This document shows positions 33,341-42,467 of a stretch of DNA of 64,000 nt, piece after piece. The notes beneath the pieces were generated by a model that saw only the letters and a program-made list of their open reading frames with translations, searched no databases and had not been told where the DNA came from. Both the position numbers and the translations under genes were made by a program. The DNA comes from Curtobacterium sp. TC1 (GTDB taxonomy: Bacteria > Actinomycetota > Actinomycetes > Actinomycetales > Microbacteriaceae). Numbering within the stretch: position 1 is the first letter of the stretch; each line of letters starts with the position of its first letter. The DNA is taken from contig NZ_CP081964.1 in assembly GCF_019844075.1 (NCBI RefSeq), positions 2,852,001 to 2,916,000 on the forward strand, read 5' to 3'.

Positions 33341-33706
33341 ACAGGCTGACGGGAGGCCCGTGGCGGGCCCGCCACGCGCCTCCAGTCCGGCGACTGGTCC
33401 CGCCCAGGGCGGGAGGCTGGAGCTGCGGGTCGACCCGCGTGCGGTGTCGGGGTTCCGGTGCCCGGGATTCCGGTGGCGGGGTACTGGTGCCGGGGTTCCG
33501 GTGCCCGGGTGCTGGTGCCGGGGTTCCACAACACGCCGCGTGGACTCCGCCCGGGTTCCGATGTCGGGCGGCACGAGCGCCGACATGCCGAGATTTCGGA
33601 ACCTCGGGGGCAGGGTGCGGCCACGCGGCCACGCGGCAGGGCGCGGCGGGGTGGGCGGGGCGCGGCGAGGTGGGCGGGGCGGGTGCGGCGGGGCTTGCGG
33701 CCGTCG
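33341..33706. other. repeat-rich intergenic region
   Basis: 366 bases without a gene. It has an imperfect 18-base hairpin at 33348-33387 and direct repeats of GGTGCCGGGGTTCC and GGTTCCGGTGCCCGGG between 33447 and 33528. A 20-base element shared with the palindrome at 57102-57133 lies around 33587-33606. A duplicated G-rich block at about 33648-33703 could form G-quadruplexes. It follows lacI. Confidence 0.5.
33348..33387. terminator. imperfect hairpin between lacI and MFS gene
   Basis: 18-base arms with two mismatches and a GGCC loop; left arm is identical to the upp terminator arm at 23565-23582. Confidence 0.5.
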
Positions 33707-34738
33707 TCAGGCCGAGTCGCGGACCAGCAGGCTGTGGCGCACGGTGCGCTGCACTCCGGGGCCGTGCCGTGGCAGCTCGCCGGCGAGCATGCCGAGGGCG
33801 AGGCTAAGCGCCTCGCGCGCGACGGCGTCGAGGTCGACCGCCAGGGTGGTGAGCGTCGGTGACACCAGCGCGCCGAGCGGCAGGCCGTCGACGCCGACGA
33901 CCCGGACGTCACCGGGGACGTCGACGCCCGCACGCCGACACGCCTGCAGCACGCCGAGCGCCATCACGTCGTTGAACGCGAGGATCGCGTCGAGCCGGCG
34001 CTTCCGGGCGAGGATCCGCACGGTCTCCTCGGCACCGCACTCGGCCGTGGCGTGCGGCGCGTGCACGAGGTCCGGCAGGTAACCGCGGCGGCGGAGGGCG
34101 TCCAGCATGAGCCCGCCGCGTGCGCTCGTGTGGTCCGGCGACGAGTTGTCGAGCACGACCGGGTGCCGCACCCCGGTCGCCACCAGGTGGTCGGCGAGGG
34201 CCTCGATCGCGTCGGCGGGGTCGATCCACACGGCCGCCGTCGGCGGGTCGGAGGACGGGTCGAGCTCGACCATCGGCACGTTGCCGAGGACCTCGCTCCA
34301 CCGGTGCCGACGCGAGCCGAGGTAGCCGATGACCACGTCGGTCTGCGCGCCGAGCGCCTGGACCATCCGGTCCGCGTCGCTCGCCAGGTCGACGTCGGCG
34401 AGCATGACGTTCCACCCCTGCTCGGCGGCGAGCCGGAACACCGCGGAGGCGAGCTGGGGCGTGTAGGGGTTCCGCAGGTCGTTCACGACGAGCCCGAGTT
34501 GGTGGTCGCCGCCGGTGACCAACCCACGGCCGAACCGCGACGGCCGGTAGTCGAGCGCCGCCGCGACGGCGAGCACCCGTTCCTTCGTGGTCGCGCTGAT
34601 GCCGGACATGCCGTTCATCGCACGCGTGACGGTCTGCCGGGACACCCCGGCAGCCGCGGCGACGTCGATGATCGTCGCGCGGCCGCCGGGGTGCGGTCCG
34701 TCCGGTGGCGACTGGGTCAGTCGCGGAGGTCCAGCCAT
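33707..34738 (-). CDS. LacI family transcriptional regulator
   Basis: 343-residue sugar-type repressor. The N-terminal HTH and hinge are TIIDVAAAAGVSRQTVTRAMNGMSGISATTKERVLAVAAALDYRP. The periplasmic-binding-like domain ends with the operator-typical LTTLAVDLDAVAREALSLAL. The ATG at 34738 overlaps the end of the oxidoreductase fusion by 22 bases, so the two are probably co-transcribed. Two CGTGA/TCACG dyads upstream of that gene are the expected binding sites. Confidence 0.88.
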   Translation of the reverse strand: MAGPPRLTQSPPDGPHPGGRATIIDVAAAAGVSRQTVTRAMNGMSGISATTKERVLAVAAALDYRPSRFGRGLVTGGDHQLGLVVNDLRNPYTPQLASAVFRLAAEQGWNVMLADVDLASDADRMVQALGAQTDVVIGYLGSRRHRWSEVLGNVPMVELDPSSDPPTAAVWIDPADAIEALADHLVATGVRHPVVLDNSSPDHTSARGGLMLDALRRRGYLPDLVHAPHATAECGAEETVRILARKRRLDAILAFNDVMALGVLQACRRAGVDVPGDVRVVGVDGLPLGALVSPTLTTLAVDLDAVAREALSLALGMLAGELPRHGPGVQRTVRHSLLVRDSA

Positions 34739-36753
34739 GCCACCTGTTCCGGGGTGAGGTCGACGGAGAGGCCCGTCATGGACGATCGGGCTTCCGCGAT
34801 CGTACGGGGTCCGAAGAGCGGGAACGTCGGGAACGGCTGGTTCAGCACGTACGCCAGGGCGATCGCCGTGGCGGGGACGCCGAACCGGTCGCCGAGCTCC
34901 CGGGCGCGACGGAGCCGCTCGAAGTTCTCGTCGCTGTAGTAGCAGCGGACGAGCTCGGCGTCGCTGGTGTCCTCGGGCGTCGCGCGGCCGGTGAAGAAGC
35001 CGCGGGCCTGCGACGACCACGGCAGCAGCGGGACCTGACGCTCCTCGAGCCACGCCTTCGACGCGGCGTCGGTCGCGTGCTCGCAGCCGTCCCACGGCAC
35101 GTCGTACGCCTCGGCCAGGCCGAAGTGGTTGCTGAGGACCTCGAACTCGTGCTTGCCGTTCGCCCGGGCGTAGGCGTTCGCCTCGTCGAAGCGGGCAGGG
35201 GTCCAGTTCGAGCCGCCGTACACGCGGATGCGGCCGGCGCGGCGGTGCTCGTCGAGGACGTCGACGAACTCCCCCACCGGGATGTCCGGGTTGTCGCGGT
35301 GCATCATGTAGATGTCCGCGTAGTCGGTGCCCTGGCGTTCCAGGCTCTCGAGCAGCTGCTTCGTCAGGGACTCCGGGTCGCAGAACGGCGTGTGCGCGCC
35401 CTTCGTGATGACCACCACGTCCTCACGGACACCGCGGTTCTGGATCCACTTGCCGAGCCGGCCCTCGAGCACGCCGCCGCCGTAGATGTAGCCGGTGTCG
35501 AAGACGTTGCCGCCCTGCTCGACGAACAGGTCGAAGATCGCGCTGGCGTGCGCCAGGTCGGGCTGGTTGTCGACGCCCATGACCAGGCGGGACAGCCGCT
35601 TGCCGACACCCGGGATCTCGCCGTACTGCATGGGGTTGCCGTCCTGGACCCGGAGCGGCCGACCGCTCACGGTGGGGATGTCCGCGGTCTCGGCCTCGAA
35701 GGGGTACCGCAGGCCGATGGCGGCGCGCCACTTGTCGAGGGTGCGGGCGGTGGCGAGCGACTCGTCGATCGTCATCTGCGACGCCTCGACCGCACCGGCA
35801 CGCAGTGCGTCGGTGGTGGCGTCTGCCTCGCGGGCGTAGGGGTGCTCGCCCGCGAACGACAGCGAGCGCGCGTCCTCGTCGACGGTGCGGATCTCGATGG
35901 TGGGGTCGTCGCCGAGGGTCCACGGGTCGGTGAGCACGATGCGACCGCGCGAGCCGTACACCGTCACGGCGTTGTCGTCCTGCACGAAGACGCCGGTGCG
36001 GACCGACGCCGTGATCCCGCCCCTGTAGGTGAGCTGCGCGACGGTCCACTCGTCGACGCCGGTCGGCCCGAGGGTCCCGGTGGCGGTGAGCTCCGTCGGC
36101 TCGGCGACGGCGACACCGGTCGCGGCCTGCACGATCGCGGCGGCCATCGTCACCGGGTACCCGCCGACGTCGAGGATCCCGCCGCCGGCGGTGTCGACGT
36201 CGAACAACCGGCCGGTCCGCTCGCCGGTGCGGAACGCGAACGAGGCGTCGATGTGCGTGACCTCGCCGACGACGCCGTCGCGCACGAGGTCGAGCAGTGC
36301 GGCGGTCTGCGGGTGGAAGCGGTACATGAACGCCTCGACCAGCGGCAGGCCGGCCTGGCGCGCAGCGTCGGCGAGCGCCATGGCGGTGCCGTGGTTCGGG
36401 GCGAGGGGCTTCTCGCACAGCACGGCCTTGCCGGCTTCGAGCGCGGCGAGGACGAGCCGGGCGTGACCGGTGTGCACCGTCGACACGTAGACGGCGTCGA
36501 CGCGCGGGTCGGCGAGGACCTCGTCGTAGGTCGCGGCGGAGACGTCGGCGAACCCGAGCTGCGCGGCTTCGTCGGCGAAGGTCTGCGCCCGTTCGGTGGA
36601 CGAGCTGCCGGCGGCGACCAGGGCACCACCGCTCGCGGGCAGCTGGGAGAGGAAGCGGCGGGCGATGCCCCCGGGGCCGAGGACGGCCCAGCCGGGGCGG
36701 TCGGCGACCGTCGGAGTCGTGGTGCTGGCGGTGTTCGCGGTCTGCGCTGACAT
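34717..36753 (-). CDS. Gfo/Idh/MocA oxidoreductase fused to aldo/keto reductase
   Basis: 678-residue two-enzyme fusion. Residues 18-345 are a Gfo/Idh/MocA dehydrogenase: GWAVLGPGGIARRFL nucleotide site and EKPLAP at 114-119. Residues 365-678 are an aldo/keto reductase with its tetrad intact (Asp419, Tyr424, Lys451 in VVITKGAH, His485 in MMHRDN). The domains are joined by a short linker near SGRPLRVQDGNPMQYGE. A sugar or polyol substrate is inferred from the LacI partner. ATG 36753 has AAGGA 7 bases upstream; a GTG-type extension to 36852 is unlikely because it crosses the promoter. Confidence 0.87.
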   Translation of the reverse strand: MSAQTANTASTTTPTVADRPGWAVLGPGGIARRFLSQLPASGGALVAAGSSSTERAQTFADEAAQLGFADVSAATYDEVLADPRVDAVYVSTVHTGHARLVLAALEAGKAVLCEKPLAPNHGTAMALADAARQAGLPLVEAFMYRFHPQTAALLDLVRDGVVGEVTHIDASFAFRTGERTGRLFDVDTAGGGILDVGGYPVTMAAAIVQAATGVAVAEPTELTATGTLGPTGVDEWTVAQLTYRGGITASVRTGVFVQDDNAVTVYGSRGRIVLTDPWTLGDDPTIEIRTVDEDARSLSFAGEHPYAREADATTDALRAGAVEASQMTIDESLATARTLDKWRAAIGLRYPFEAETADIPTVSGRPLRVQDGNPMQYGEIPGVGKRLSRLVMGVDNQPDLAHASAIFDLFVEQGGNVFDTGYIYGGGVLEGRLGKWIQNRGVREDVVVITKGAHTPFCDPESLTKQLLESLERQGTDYADIYMMHRDNPDIPVGEFVDVLDEHRRAGRIRVYGGSNWTPARFDEANAYARANGKHEFEVLSNHFGLAEAYDVPWDGCEHATDAASKAWLEERQVPLLPWSSQARGFFTGRATPEDTSDAELVRCYYSDENFERLRRARELGDRFGVPATAIALAYVLNQPFPTFPLFGPRTIAEARSSMTGLSVDLTPEQVAWLDLRD

Positions 36754-36770
36754 GCGGATCCTTGTCGTCT

Positions 36771-36887
36771 CGTGAACCTTCACGGTCACGACGACGCTAG
36801 TGCCACACGCGCGGTGGATCAATGCGCGCGTGCTCCACACGGCGTGTCCCACGGAGCACGCTCCGAACCGCTTCGTGAGCGTTCACG
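36771..36887 (-). promoter_or_regulatory. promoter with two LacI-type operators
   Basis: Minus-strand TTGATC (36817-36822), 17-base spacer, TAGCGT (36794-36799). Operator 1, CGTGAACCTTCACG (36771-36784), lies just after the expected start of transcription. Operator 2, CGTGAGCGTTCACG (36874-36887), lies 103 bases upstream of it, near ten helical turns. Confidence 0.65.
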
Positions 36888-36931
36888 GCCCGACGCTGAC
36901 GAGTGGTGCCCGCAGCGTGCGCAACTCCTCC

Positions 36932-36937
36932 TAGACT
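36932..36937 (+). promoter_or_regulatory. -10 box of tetR at 36945
   Basis: TAGACT 7 bases before the ATG; leaderless transcript expected. Confidence 0.5.
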
Positions 36938-36944
36938 CGTGCGC

Positions 36945-37493
36945 ATGGCCAGTGCCCGCGACCGCGTCCTCGACAGCTTCGTCGCCATCGTGTGCGAGGA
37001 CGGCGAACGTCCCGCGACGCTCGACGCCGTCGCCGCGCGCGCCGGTGTCTCCAAGGGCGGGTTGCTGTACCACTTCGGCTCCAAGGCGGCCCTGGTCGAG
37101 GGGCTGTGCGAGCGGCTGTCCGACCTGTCCGCCATCGACGTCGAGCGCATGGCCGAGGCCGAGGACGGCGCCGCCCGCTACTTCGTCCGCAACTGCCTGT
37201 TCGTCGGCAGCGAGCTCGACCTCGCGCTCCTCGCCGCGAGCCGCCTGCAGCAGGCCGGCTACGAAGAAGCGGGTCGCACCCTCGACGACACCGAGAACGC
37301 GTGGCTCGCGACCCTCGTCGACGCACTCCACGACGAACCGACCGCCCAGGCCGTCAAGCTCCTCGGTGACGGCCTGTACCACCAGGCCTCACTGGGGGCG
37401 GCGAGCGACGGTCGCCCGAAGCGCAGCACCGTCGACATGGAGGCACTGCTCGCCGTCGTGGACCGTCTGATCGCGACGAAGCCCGGCGCGTGA
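36945..37493 (+). CDS. TetR family transcriptional regulator
   Basis: 182-residue TetR regulator. HTH: ATLDAVAARAGVSKGGLLYHFGSKAALVEGLCERL. A C-terminal helical ligand domain follows. The ATG at 36945 matches the start of homology and lies 7 bases after TAGACT. It is divergent from the oxidoreductase fusion, with the LacI operator region between. Targets unknown. Confidence 0.88.
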   Translation: MASARDRVLDSFVAIVCEDGERPATLDAVAARAGVSKGGLLYHFGSKAALVEGLCERLSDLSAIDVERMAEAEDGAARYFVRNCLFVGSELDLALLAASRLQQAGYEEAGRTLDDTENAWLATLVDALHDEPTAQAVKLLGDGLYHQASLGAASDGRPKRSTVDMEALLAVVDRLIATKPGA

Positions 37494-37559
37494 ACGACCA
37501 TCCCCGTTCCTGGGGATAGACTTGGCGACGTTCCACTCGTCGACACCCGGAGGTATCCC

Positions 37560-37730
37560 GTGGGCCGCGTCATCGCCGCTGTTTTCTCGATCCTGCTGCT
37601 GCTGGTGTCGATGTACCTGTTCGGGTTCGCATTCCAGGTCGACTCGGGTCAGGCGTTCGTCTTCATGGGCGGACTGATCCTGATGACCCTCTCCTTCTTC
37701 CTGCCGATCCACGTGTTCGGCAAGCGGTAA
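37560..37730 (+). CDS. two-helix small membrane protein
   Basis: 56-residue protein beginning MGRVIAAVFSILLLLVSMYLFG. A second hydrophobic segment (FVFMGGLILMTLSFFLPIH) and a short basic end follow. GTG start with GGAGG 6 bases upstream, and a TAGACT box at 37517-37522 gives a leader of about 30 bases. A strong terminator follows 11 bases after the stop. Function unknown; too short for most gene finders but well supported by its signals. Confidence 0.75.
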   Translation: MGRVIAAVFSILLLLVSMYLFGFAFQVDSGQAFVFMGGLILMTLSFFLPIHVFGKR

Positions 37731-37741
37731 CCACCCCGCTG

Positions 37742-37787
37742 ACGCAGAACGGCCCCGCACCTCTCGAGGCGCGGGGCCGTTCTGCGT
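37742..37787. terminator. hairpin terminator
   Basis: Perfect 17-base stem (ACGCAGAACGGCCCCGC and its complement) with a 12-base loop after the small membrane protein gene. Confidence 0.75.
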
Positions 37788-37804
37788 GCCGGCGCCGTGT
37801 GGGG

Positions 37805-37862
37805 AACCAGGTTCCGGACACAGCACCGCGGATCAGCGTGGTGTGGTGTCCGGAACCTGGTT
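37805..37862. terminator. inverted repeat downstream of ribH
   Basis: 17-base perfect arms (AACCAGGTTCCGGACAC at 37805-37821, complement at 37846-37862) around a 24-base loop. It lies 17 bases after the minus-strand ribH stop. Confidence 0.6.
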
Positions 37863-37879
37863 TCGCGAGCGCTCCGCCG

Positions 37880-38359
37880 CTACACGAGGACGCGCAGCGA
37901 GCGCAGCGTCACCGCGGTCGCGACCGCGGCGTGGACGGCCTCGGCGCCCTTGTCCTCCTTCGACCCGGGCAGCCCGGCCCGGTCGATGCCCTGCTGCTCG
38001 TCGTCCAGCGTCAGCACACCGAAGCCCACGGGCTTGCCGGTGTCGATCGCCACGCGGGTGAGCCCGCTCGTGGCGGCGTCGGACACGTACTCGAAGTGCG
38101 GGGTGCCACCCCGGATGATCACGCCGAGCGCGACCGCGGCGTCGAACCCGGCCTCGAGGGCGGTCTTCGCGACGACGGGCAGCTCGAAGCTCCCCGGGAC
38201 CGGGAACACCGACGCGGTGGCGCCGAGTCGTTCGACCTCGCGCTGCGCCCCGGCGAGGAGGCCCGCCGCGATCGTGTCGTGCCACTGCCCGGCGACGATG
38301 GCCACCCGGATCCCGGTGCCGTCGACGTGGTCGCGGTCCGCCGCGCCTGCTCCGCTCAT
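37880..38359 (-). CDS. ribH: 6,7-dimethyl-8-ribityllumazine synthase
   Basis: 159-residue lumazine synthase, penultimate riboflavin step. Substrate-site segments are [39 protein letters not shown] and [16 protein letters not shown]. It would form a 60-mer or pentamer. The ATG at 38359 overlaps the ribB stop (ATGA). Last gene of the FMN-riboswitch operon. Confidence 0.95.
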   Translation of the reverse strand: MSGAGAADRDHVDGTGIRVAIVAGQWHDTIAAGLLAGAQREVERLGATASVFPVPGSFELPVVAKTALEAGFDAAVALGVIIRGGTPHFEYVSDAATSGLTRVAIDTGKPVGFGVLTLDDEQQGIDRAGLPGSKEDKGAEAVHAAVATAVTLRSLRVLV

Positions 38360-39036
38360 CGTGCTGTCCCTTCCGTGGACGGGGCAGCTGCTGCCGCCGT
38401 CCGGTCTGCCGCGTCCAGCCACTCGACGAGCGCGGCGATGGTGATGACGGGCACGCCCTCGCGCGCCCCGAGTGCGACGAGCGCCGGCAGCCGCATCATG
38501 CCGCCGTCCTCGTCGACGATCTCGCAGATCGCCGCGGCGGGCCGCAGCCCGGCAGCCGTGACGAGCTCGATCGCTGCTTCGGTGTGCCCCGCACGTTCGC
38601 GGACCCCGCCCGGCCTCGCACGCAGGGGGACGACGTGACCGGGACGGTGCAGGTCGTCGCGCACGGACGTCGGGTCGGCGAGTACCCGCAGCGTGCGCGC
38701 ACGGTCGTGGGCACTGATGCCGGTGGTGACCCCGACGGCGGCGTCGACGGTGACGGTGTACGCGGTGCCGCGGACGTCCTCGTTGTGCTGGACCATCGGC
38801 GGCAGGTCGAGGGCGTTGGCGATCCCGGTGCTGACGGGCGCGCAGATGAACCCGGACGAGTGCGCCACGGTCCAGGCGATCCACTCGGGCGTCGCGAGTT
38901 CGGCGGACAGGATGACGTCGCCCTCGTTCTCGCGGTCCTCGTCGTCGACGACGATGACCGGGCGACCGGCCGCCACCGACGCGATCGCGGCCTCGACGCT
39001 CGCCAGGCCGAGCGTCTGCGGCACGGACGCGACCAT
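38356..39036 (-). CDS. ribB: 3,4-dihydroxy-2-butanone-4-phosphate synthase
   Basis: 226-residue single-domain RibB that makes the four-carbon riboflavin precursor from ribulose 5-phosphate. Acidic active-site loop [66 protein letters not shown] and [14 protein letters not shown] are all intact. Most actinobacteria carry a RibBA fusion with a GTP cyclohydrolase II domain; here the protein ends without it. Start ATG 39036 in a TGATG junction with ribE. Confidence 0.93.
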   Translation of the reverse strand: MVASVPQTLGLASVEAAIASVAAGRPVIVVDDEDRENEGDVILSAELATPEWIAWTVAHSSGFICAPVSTGIANALDLPPMVQHNEDVRGTAYTVTVDAAVGVTTGISAHDRARTLRVLADPTSVRDDLHRPGHVVPLRARPGGVRERAGHTEAAIELVTAAGLRPAAAICEIVDEDGGMMRLPALVALGAREGVPVITIAALVEWLDAADRTAAAAAPSTEGTAR

Positions 39037-39689
39037 CACCGGGCCTCCGAGCCGACGGTCTCGAGCGAGCTGACCGCGGCGTCGAGCCGCAGCATCCGGC
39101 GCACGTGCCGTGCCAGCACGTCGGTCTCGACGTTCACCCGGTCCCCCGGCACGCGCAGCCCGAGCGTCGTGGCCTCGAGCGTCTCGGGGATCAGGCTGAC
39201 CTCGAACCAGGCGGCGTCGGGCGCGGTGTCCTCCGGCGAGACGGCACTGACGGTGAGCGAGACGCCGTCGAGTGCGATGGATCCCTTGTCGACGACGAGC
39301 GGGCTGAGCGCCGGCGCGAGCGAGAACCGCACCCGGCGCCAGCCGTCGCCGTCGGCGGTCTCCAGCACGGTGGCCGTGCCGTCGATGTGACCCTGCACGA
39401 TGTGGCCGCCGAGCCGATCGCCGACCGACGCCGCACGTTCGAGGTTCAGGCGGTCGCCCACCCGCAGCGCTCCGTGCGCGCTCATGTCGAGGGTCTGCTT
39501 CATGACGAACGCGGTGAAGGAGTCGGAGGTCTGCTCGACGACGGTCAGGCACACGCCGCTGGTGGCGATGGAGTCGCCGTGGCTCGCGTCCGCGACCACG
39601 ATCGGCCCGCGCACGGTGAGCGCGACGGAGTCGCCGTGCTGCTCGACGGCGGTGACGGTGCCGAGTTCCTCGATGATGCCGGTGAACAC
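39036..39689 (-). CDS. ribE: riboflavin synthase, alpha chain
   Basis: 217-residue enzyme dismutating lumazine to riboflavin. Two homologous lumazine-binding domains: the first begins [12 protein letters not shown] and contains [13 protein letters not shown]; the second contains [15 protein letters not shown] and [15 protein letters not shown] 39689 is chosen because MFTGIIE is the universal N-terminus and AGAGG lies 6 bases upstream. First gene after the riboswitch. Confidence 0.95.
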   Translation of the reverse strand: MFTGIIEELGTVTAVEQHGDSVALTVRGPIVVADASHGDSIATSGVCLTVVEQTSDSFTAFVMKQTLDMSAHGALRVGDRLNLERAASVGDRLGGHIVQGHIDGTATVLETADGDGWRRVRFSLAPALSPLVVDKGSIALDGVSLTVSAVSPEDTAPDAAWFEVSLIPETLEATTLGLRVPGDRVNVETDVLARHVRRMLRLDAAVSSLETVGSEAR

Positions 39690-39785
39690 TGGTGTCCTCT
39701 CAACGGGACTCCGGGGGTGTTCGACGATCGTCGGCATCGACGGACGGGTCGCCCCACGCAGGGTGGGTCGTCTCGTCCGCCAGCG

Positions 39786-39915
39786 CGCCTCCCATCCGGA
39801 CTCTCACCGTCGGTCCCGGAGTTTCACCGAGTCAACCTCTGCCGGGTTCGCACCCGTCATCAGTTCGTGGACTGTCACCACCGGTTCGGACTTGCACCGA
39901 CCCCGGAGCGCTTGC
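39786..39915 (-). promoter_or_regulatory. FMN riboswitch (RFN element)
   Basis: Read on the minus strand, the conserved RFN blocks appear in order: CTCCGGGGTCGGTGCAAGTC, GGTGGTGACAGTCCACGA, GGTGAAACTCCGGGACCGAC and GGTGAGAGTCCGGATGGGAG. It lies about 95 bases before the ribE start. FMN binding should lower expression of ribE-ribB-ribH, either by terminating the leader or hiding the ribosome site; no U-tract terminator is visible. Confidence 0.95.
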
Positions 39916-39982
39916 GTAGTCGGAACGATACCCCAGACCGGTGACGGACGCGTCGAGCCGGGACGCACCGTGTAACGCGCGG

Positions 39983-42421
39983 TCAGCCGCGTCCGCGCGC
40001 GAGCGCGACCGCCTGCCGCAGCGACAGGTCGGGCAGGTACGCCCGGACGACCGCGAGTCCGATCGACGGCAGCGCGACCGGGTCGGGGTAGGCGAGGACG
40101 AGCGGGTGCAGGTCGGGTCCGAACTTCTGCTTGAACCGCAGCAGCGACCGGAAGCCGTAGACCGGTTCGAGGACTCCCCCGACGAGCTCGAGCAGGCTCT
40201 GCACCCCGTCGTTCGGCGCAGCGGCCTCGCCCGCCTGTGCGAGCGGCGCCGCCGACAAGCTGAGCCGTTCGTCACCGTCGTCCCGCATCCGTTCGGCGGC
40301 GCTCGCGACGAGGAACTCCATCACGCCGTTCGGCGCGGCCTCGGTCCGGCGCATCACGTCGAGCGTCCACCCGACGACCCGGCCCTCGCGGTGACTCGGC
40401 AACCAGCTCGTCACGGCGAGCACCCGCCCGGTGGCGTCCTGCGCGACGAGCGTCCGGACGGCGGGGTCGCGCATCTCGTCCACCCCGCCGAGCGTGAAGC
40501 CCATCTCGGGGAGCTCGCGCTCGGACACCCACTCCTCCGAGATCGCCTCGATCTGCCGCACCGTCGACGGCGGCAGGTCCTGCCAGGACGACCACGTGGC
40601 GGTGATGCCCTCGCGACGAGCCCGGTTCACGGCCGTGCGGACGTCCTGCTTGCGCTTGCCCGTCGTCGTCCAGGTGCGCGGGTCGAGGTCGGCGTCCTCG
40701 GCCACCGGCAGCGTCGACCACCCCAGCGTCGTCAGCAGCTCGGCGTTCCGGGCGTCGACGCCGTAGAAGACGGTCGTCCACCCGTTGTCGTCGCAGTACC
40801 GGGCGAAGTCCGTCATCGCGGCGTCGCGGGCGTCCGGGTAGCCGAACGGACCACCGACGGTGACGGCCACGCCACCGCTGCGTCGGAACGCCACCCCGGC
40901 GCGCCCGTCGGCGGCGAACCAGTACGCGTTGCCGCGCCAGGTCGTCATCCACCCGAACGTGTCGCCCCCGCCGGCGGTCACGAGCGCCCGGGCGCGCTCC
41001 CGGTCGCTGCGGGAGCCGTCCGCGTCGGTGTCCGGTTCCACCGCGCCGGTCGGTCGGACCGCGGCGAGCGCGACGACGAACCAGAGCACCGGTCCGGCGA
41101 GCCCGACCACGATGCGGAGCGCGGTGCCGAGCGACGGCAGTCGCTCCCAGGCGGCCGACGGCGACAGCGGGCCGAGCGCTGCCACGGCGAGCCGGAGCGG
41201 GTCCTCGACGTGCTGCGGTGCCGACGCCGCGAACACCGCGACCGTGCCGACCACGACGGCGACCGCCGCGACCACGGTCACCGCGAAGGCGATCACACGC
41301 CGACGCGAGGGCATCACCGTGAACGACCGGCGCCGGAGCACGAGGACGGCCGCGGTCGCGAGCGGAACCACGATCGACGCACCGACCGACAGCGCCGTGA
41401 CGAACTCGTCGGCGGTGCCCTGCAGGCCGCCGGCCCGCGCGGGCAGCACCCCGTAGGTGACCGCGGCCGCCACCGCCGTCACCAGGTCGACCGCCACCAC
41501 GAGCCAGACGGCGAACCGGCTGCCCCGGAAGAGCCCGAGGCCGCCGACGACCAGGACGAGCAGGGGCGCGACGGCGAGCAACAGCGTCCACGGGTCCGTC
41601 GCCCGGTACGCCAGCAGCGCGCGGAGGCACGCCGCCGAGGCCCCGTCCGTGCCGCAGCCGCTCACGGTCGTCACCGGCCCGGTGCCGAGCACCGCGGCGA
41701 TCGGGGCGAGCAGTCCGACCCGTGCGCGGGAGACGAGCGCCACCACGGGACCGATCGCCGAGACCAGCACGACCGTCCCGAGCAGCACCCGGGTCTCGCG
41801 GTGCGAGCTGCGCACCCACCCGCCGCGCTCCGGGGTGCGGCGGAGCAGCTCGCCGAGCACCCATCCCGCCCCGGCGGCGAGCACCGCGTACAGGTCGGAG
41901 GCGTGTCCGGCGTAGAGCAGGAGCGCGGCCACGACGGCGAGCGCGTTCACCCGGATGCGCCGTCGCCAGAGCGGTCCGGCGAACGCGCTCGCGGTGACGA
42001 TCGTGCCGACGATCGCGGTCCAGGGGTCGAAGGCCGTCGCCCGTCCGAGCAGCAGGCCGGTGAGGTCGCGACCGTCGGCGTCGACGAACGCGGTGAGCGC
42101 GCCGGCCGCGGTGCCGACGACGGTGGTGACGACGAACGCCAGGGCGGTCCGCCACGACCCCATCAGCCGTTCGGCTGCGCCGACGAGGACGACGACGCCG
42201 GCGATCGTGGTGAGCAACGCGACCGCGCCCGTGGACGCCGCGAAGATCCGGAAGGGCCCGTACGAGGCCGGGTCGGCGCCGTGCAGGACCCGGACGGCGA
42301 TGCCGAAGACCGCGGTCGCGACCACGAGGAACGTGATCGCGGCCGTCACCGGATGCCGGACGAGGGCGGAGCGCACCCCCTCATGGTGGTGCCGGCCGGC
42401 CGTTCGGACAACTCCGGGCAC
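39983..42421 (-). CDS. MprF-like membrane protein with DUF2156 lysyl-transferase domain
   Basis: 812-residue protein. About 12 hydrophobic segments fill residues 20-480. Residues 500-805 are a DUF2156 / phosphatidylglycerol lysyltransferase domain (GNAYWFAADGRAGVAFRRSGGVAVTVGGPFGYP, RKQDVRTAVNRARREGI, GFTLGG and a C-terminal RFKQKFGPDLHPLVLAYPDP). MprF proteins move an amino acid from tRNA onto phosphatidylglycerol and flip the lipid, protecting against cationic peptides. Amino acid specificity cannot be read. The start at GTG 42421 is uncertain; GTG 42373 is an alternative closer to the first helix. Confidence 0.85.
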   Translation of the reverse strand: MPGVVRTAGRHHHEGVRSALVRHPVTAAITFLVVATAVFGIAVRVLHGADPASYGPFRIFAASTGAVALLTTIAGVVVLVGAAERLMGSWRTALAFVVTTVVGTAAGALTAFVDADGRDLTGLLLGRATAFDPWTAIVGTIVTASAFAGPLWRRRIRVNALAVVAALLLYAGHASDLYAVLAAGAGWVLGELLRRTPERGGWVRSSHRETRVLLGTVVLVSAIGPVVALVSRARVGLLAPIAAVLGTGPVTTVSGCGTDGASAACLRALLAYRATDPWTLLLAVAPLLVLVVGGLGLFRGSRFAVWLVVAVDLVTAVAAAVTYGVLPARAGGLQGTADEFVTALSVGASIVVPLATAAVLVLRRRSFTVMPSRRRVIAFAVTVVAAVAVVVGTVAVFAASAPQHVEDPLRLAVAALGPLSPSAAWERLPSLGTALRIVVGLAGPVLWFVVALAAVRPTGAVEPDTDADGSRSDRERARALVTAGGGDTFGWMTTWRGNAYWFAADGRAGVAFRRSGGVAVTVGGPFGYPDARDAAMTDFARYCDDNGWTTVFYGVDARNAELLTTLGWSTLPVAEDADLDPRTWTTTGKRKQDVRTAVNRARREGITATWSSWQDLPPSTVRQIEAISEEWVSERELPEMGFTLGGVDEMRDPAVRTLVAQDATGRVLAVTSWLPSHREGRVVGWTLDVMRRTEAAPNGVMEFLVASAAERMRDDGDERLSLSAAPLAQAGEAAAPNDGVQSLLELVGGVLEPVYGFRSLLRFKQKFGPDLHPLVLAYPDPVALPSIGLAVVRAYLPDLSLRQAVALARGRG

Positions 42422-42426
42422 GGTGA

Positions 42427-42456
42427 CGAGGGGCGTCGGCGGTGCGACGCCCCTCG
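42427..42456. terminator. hairpin after the chaplin-like gene
   Basis: Perfect 12-base stem (CGAGGGGCGTCG) with a GCGGTG loop, 11 bases after the stop of the surface protein gene. Confidence 0.65.
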
Positions 42457-42467
42457 GTCACCTGCTG

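Noticed and set aside
36754..36852. N-terminal extension of the oxidoreductase fusion to 36852
   Set aside because: It would translate through the predicted promoter and operator. The ATG at 36753 has a good ribosome site and matches the start of the dehydrogenase domain.
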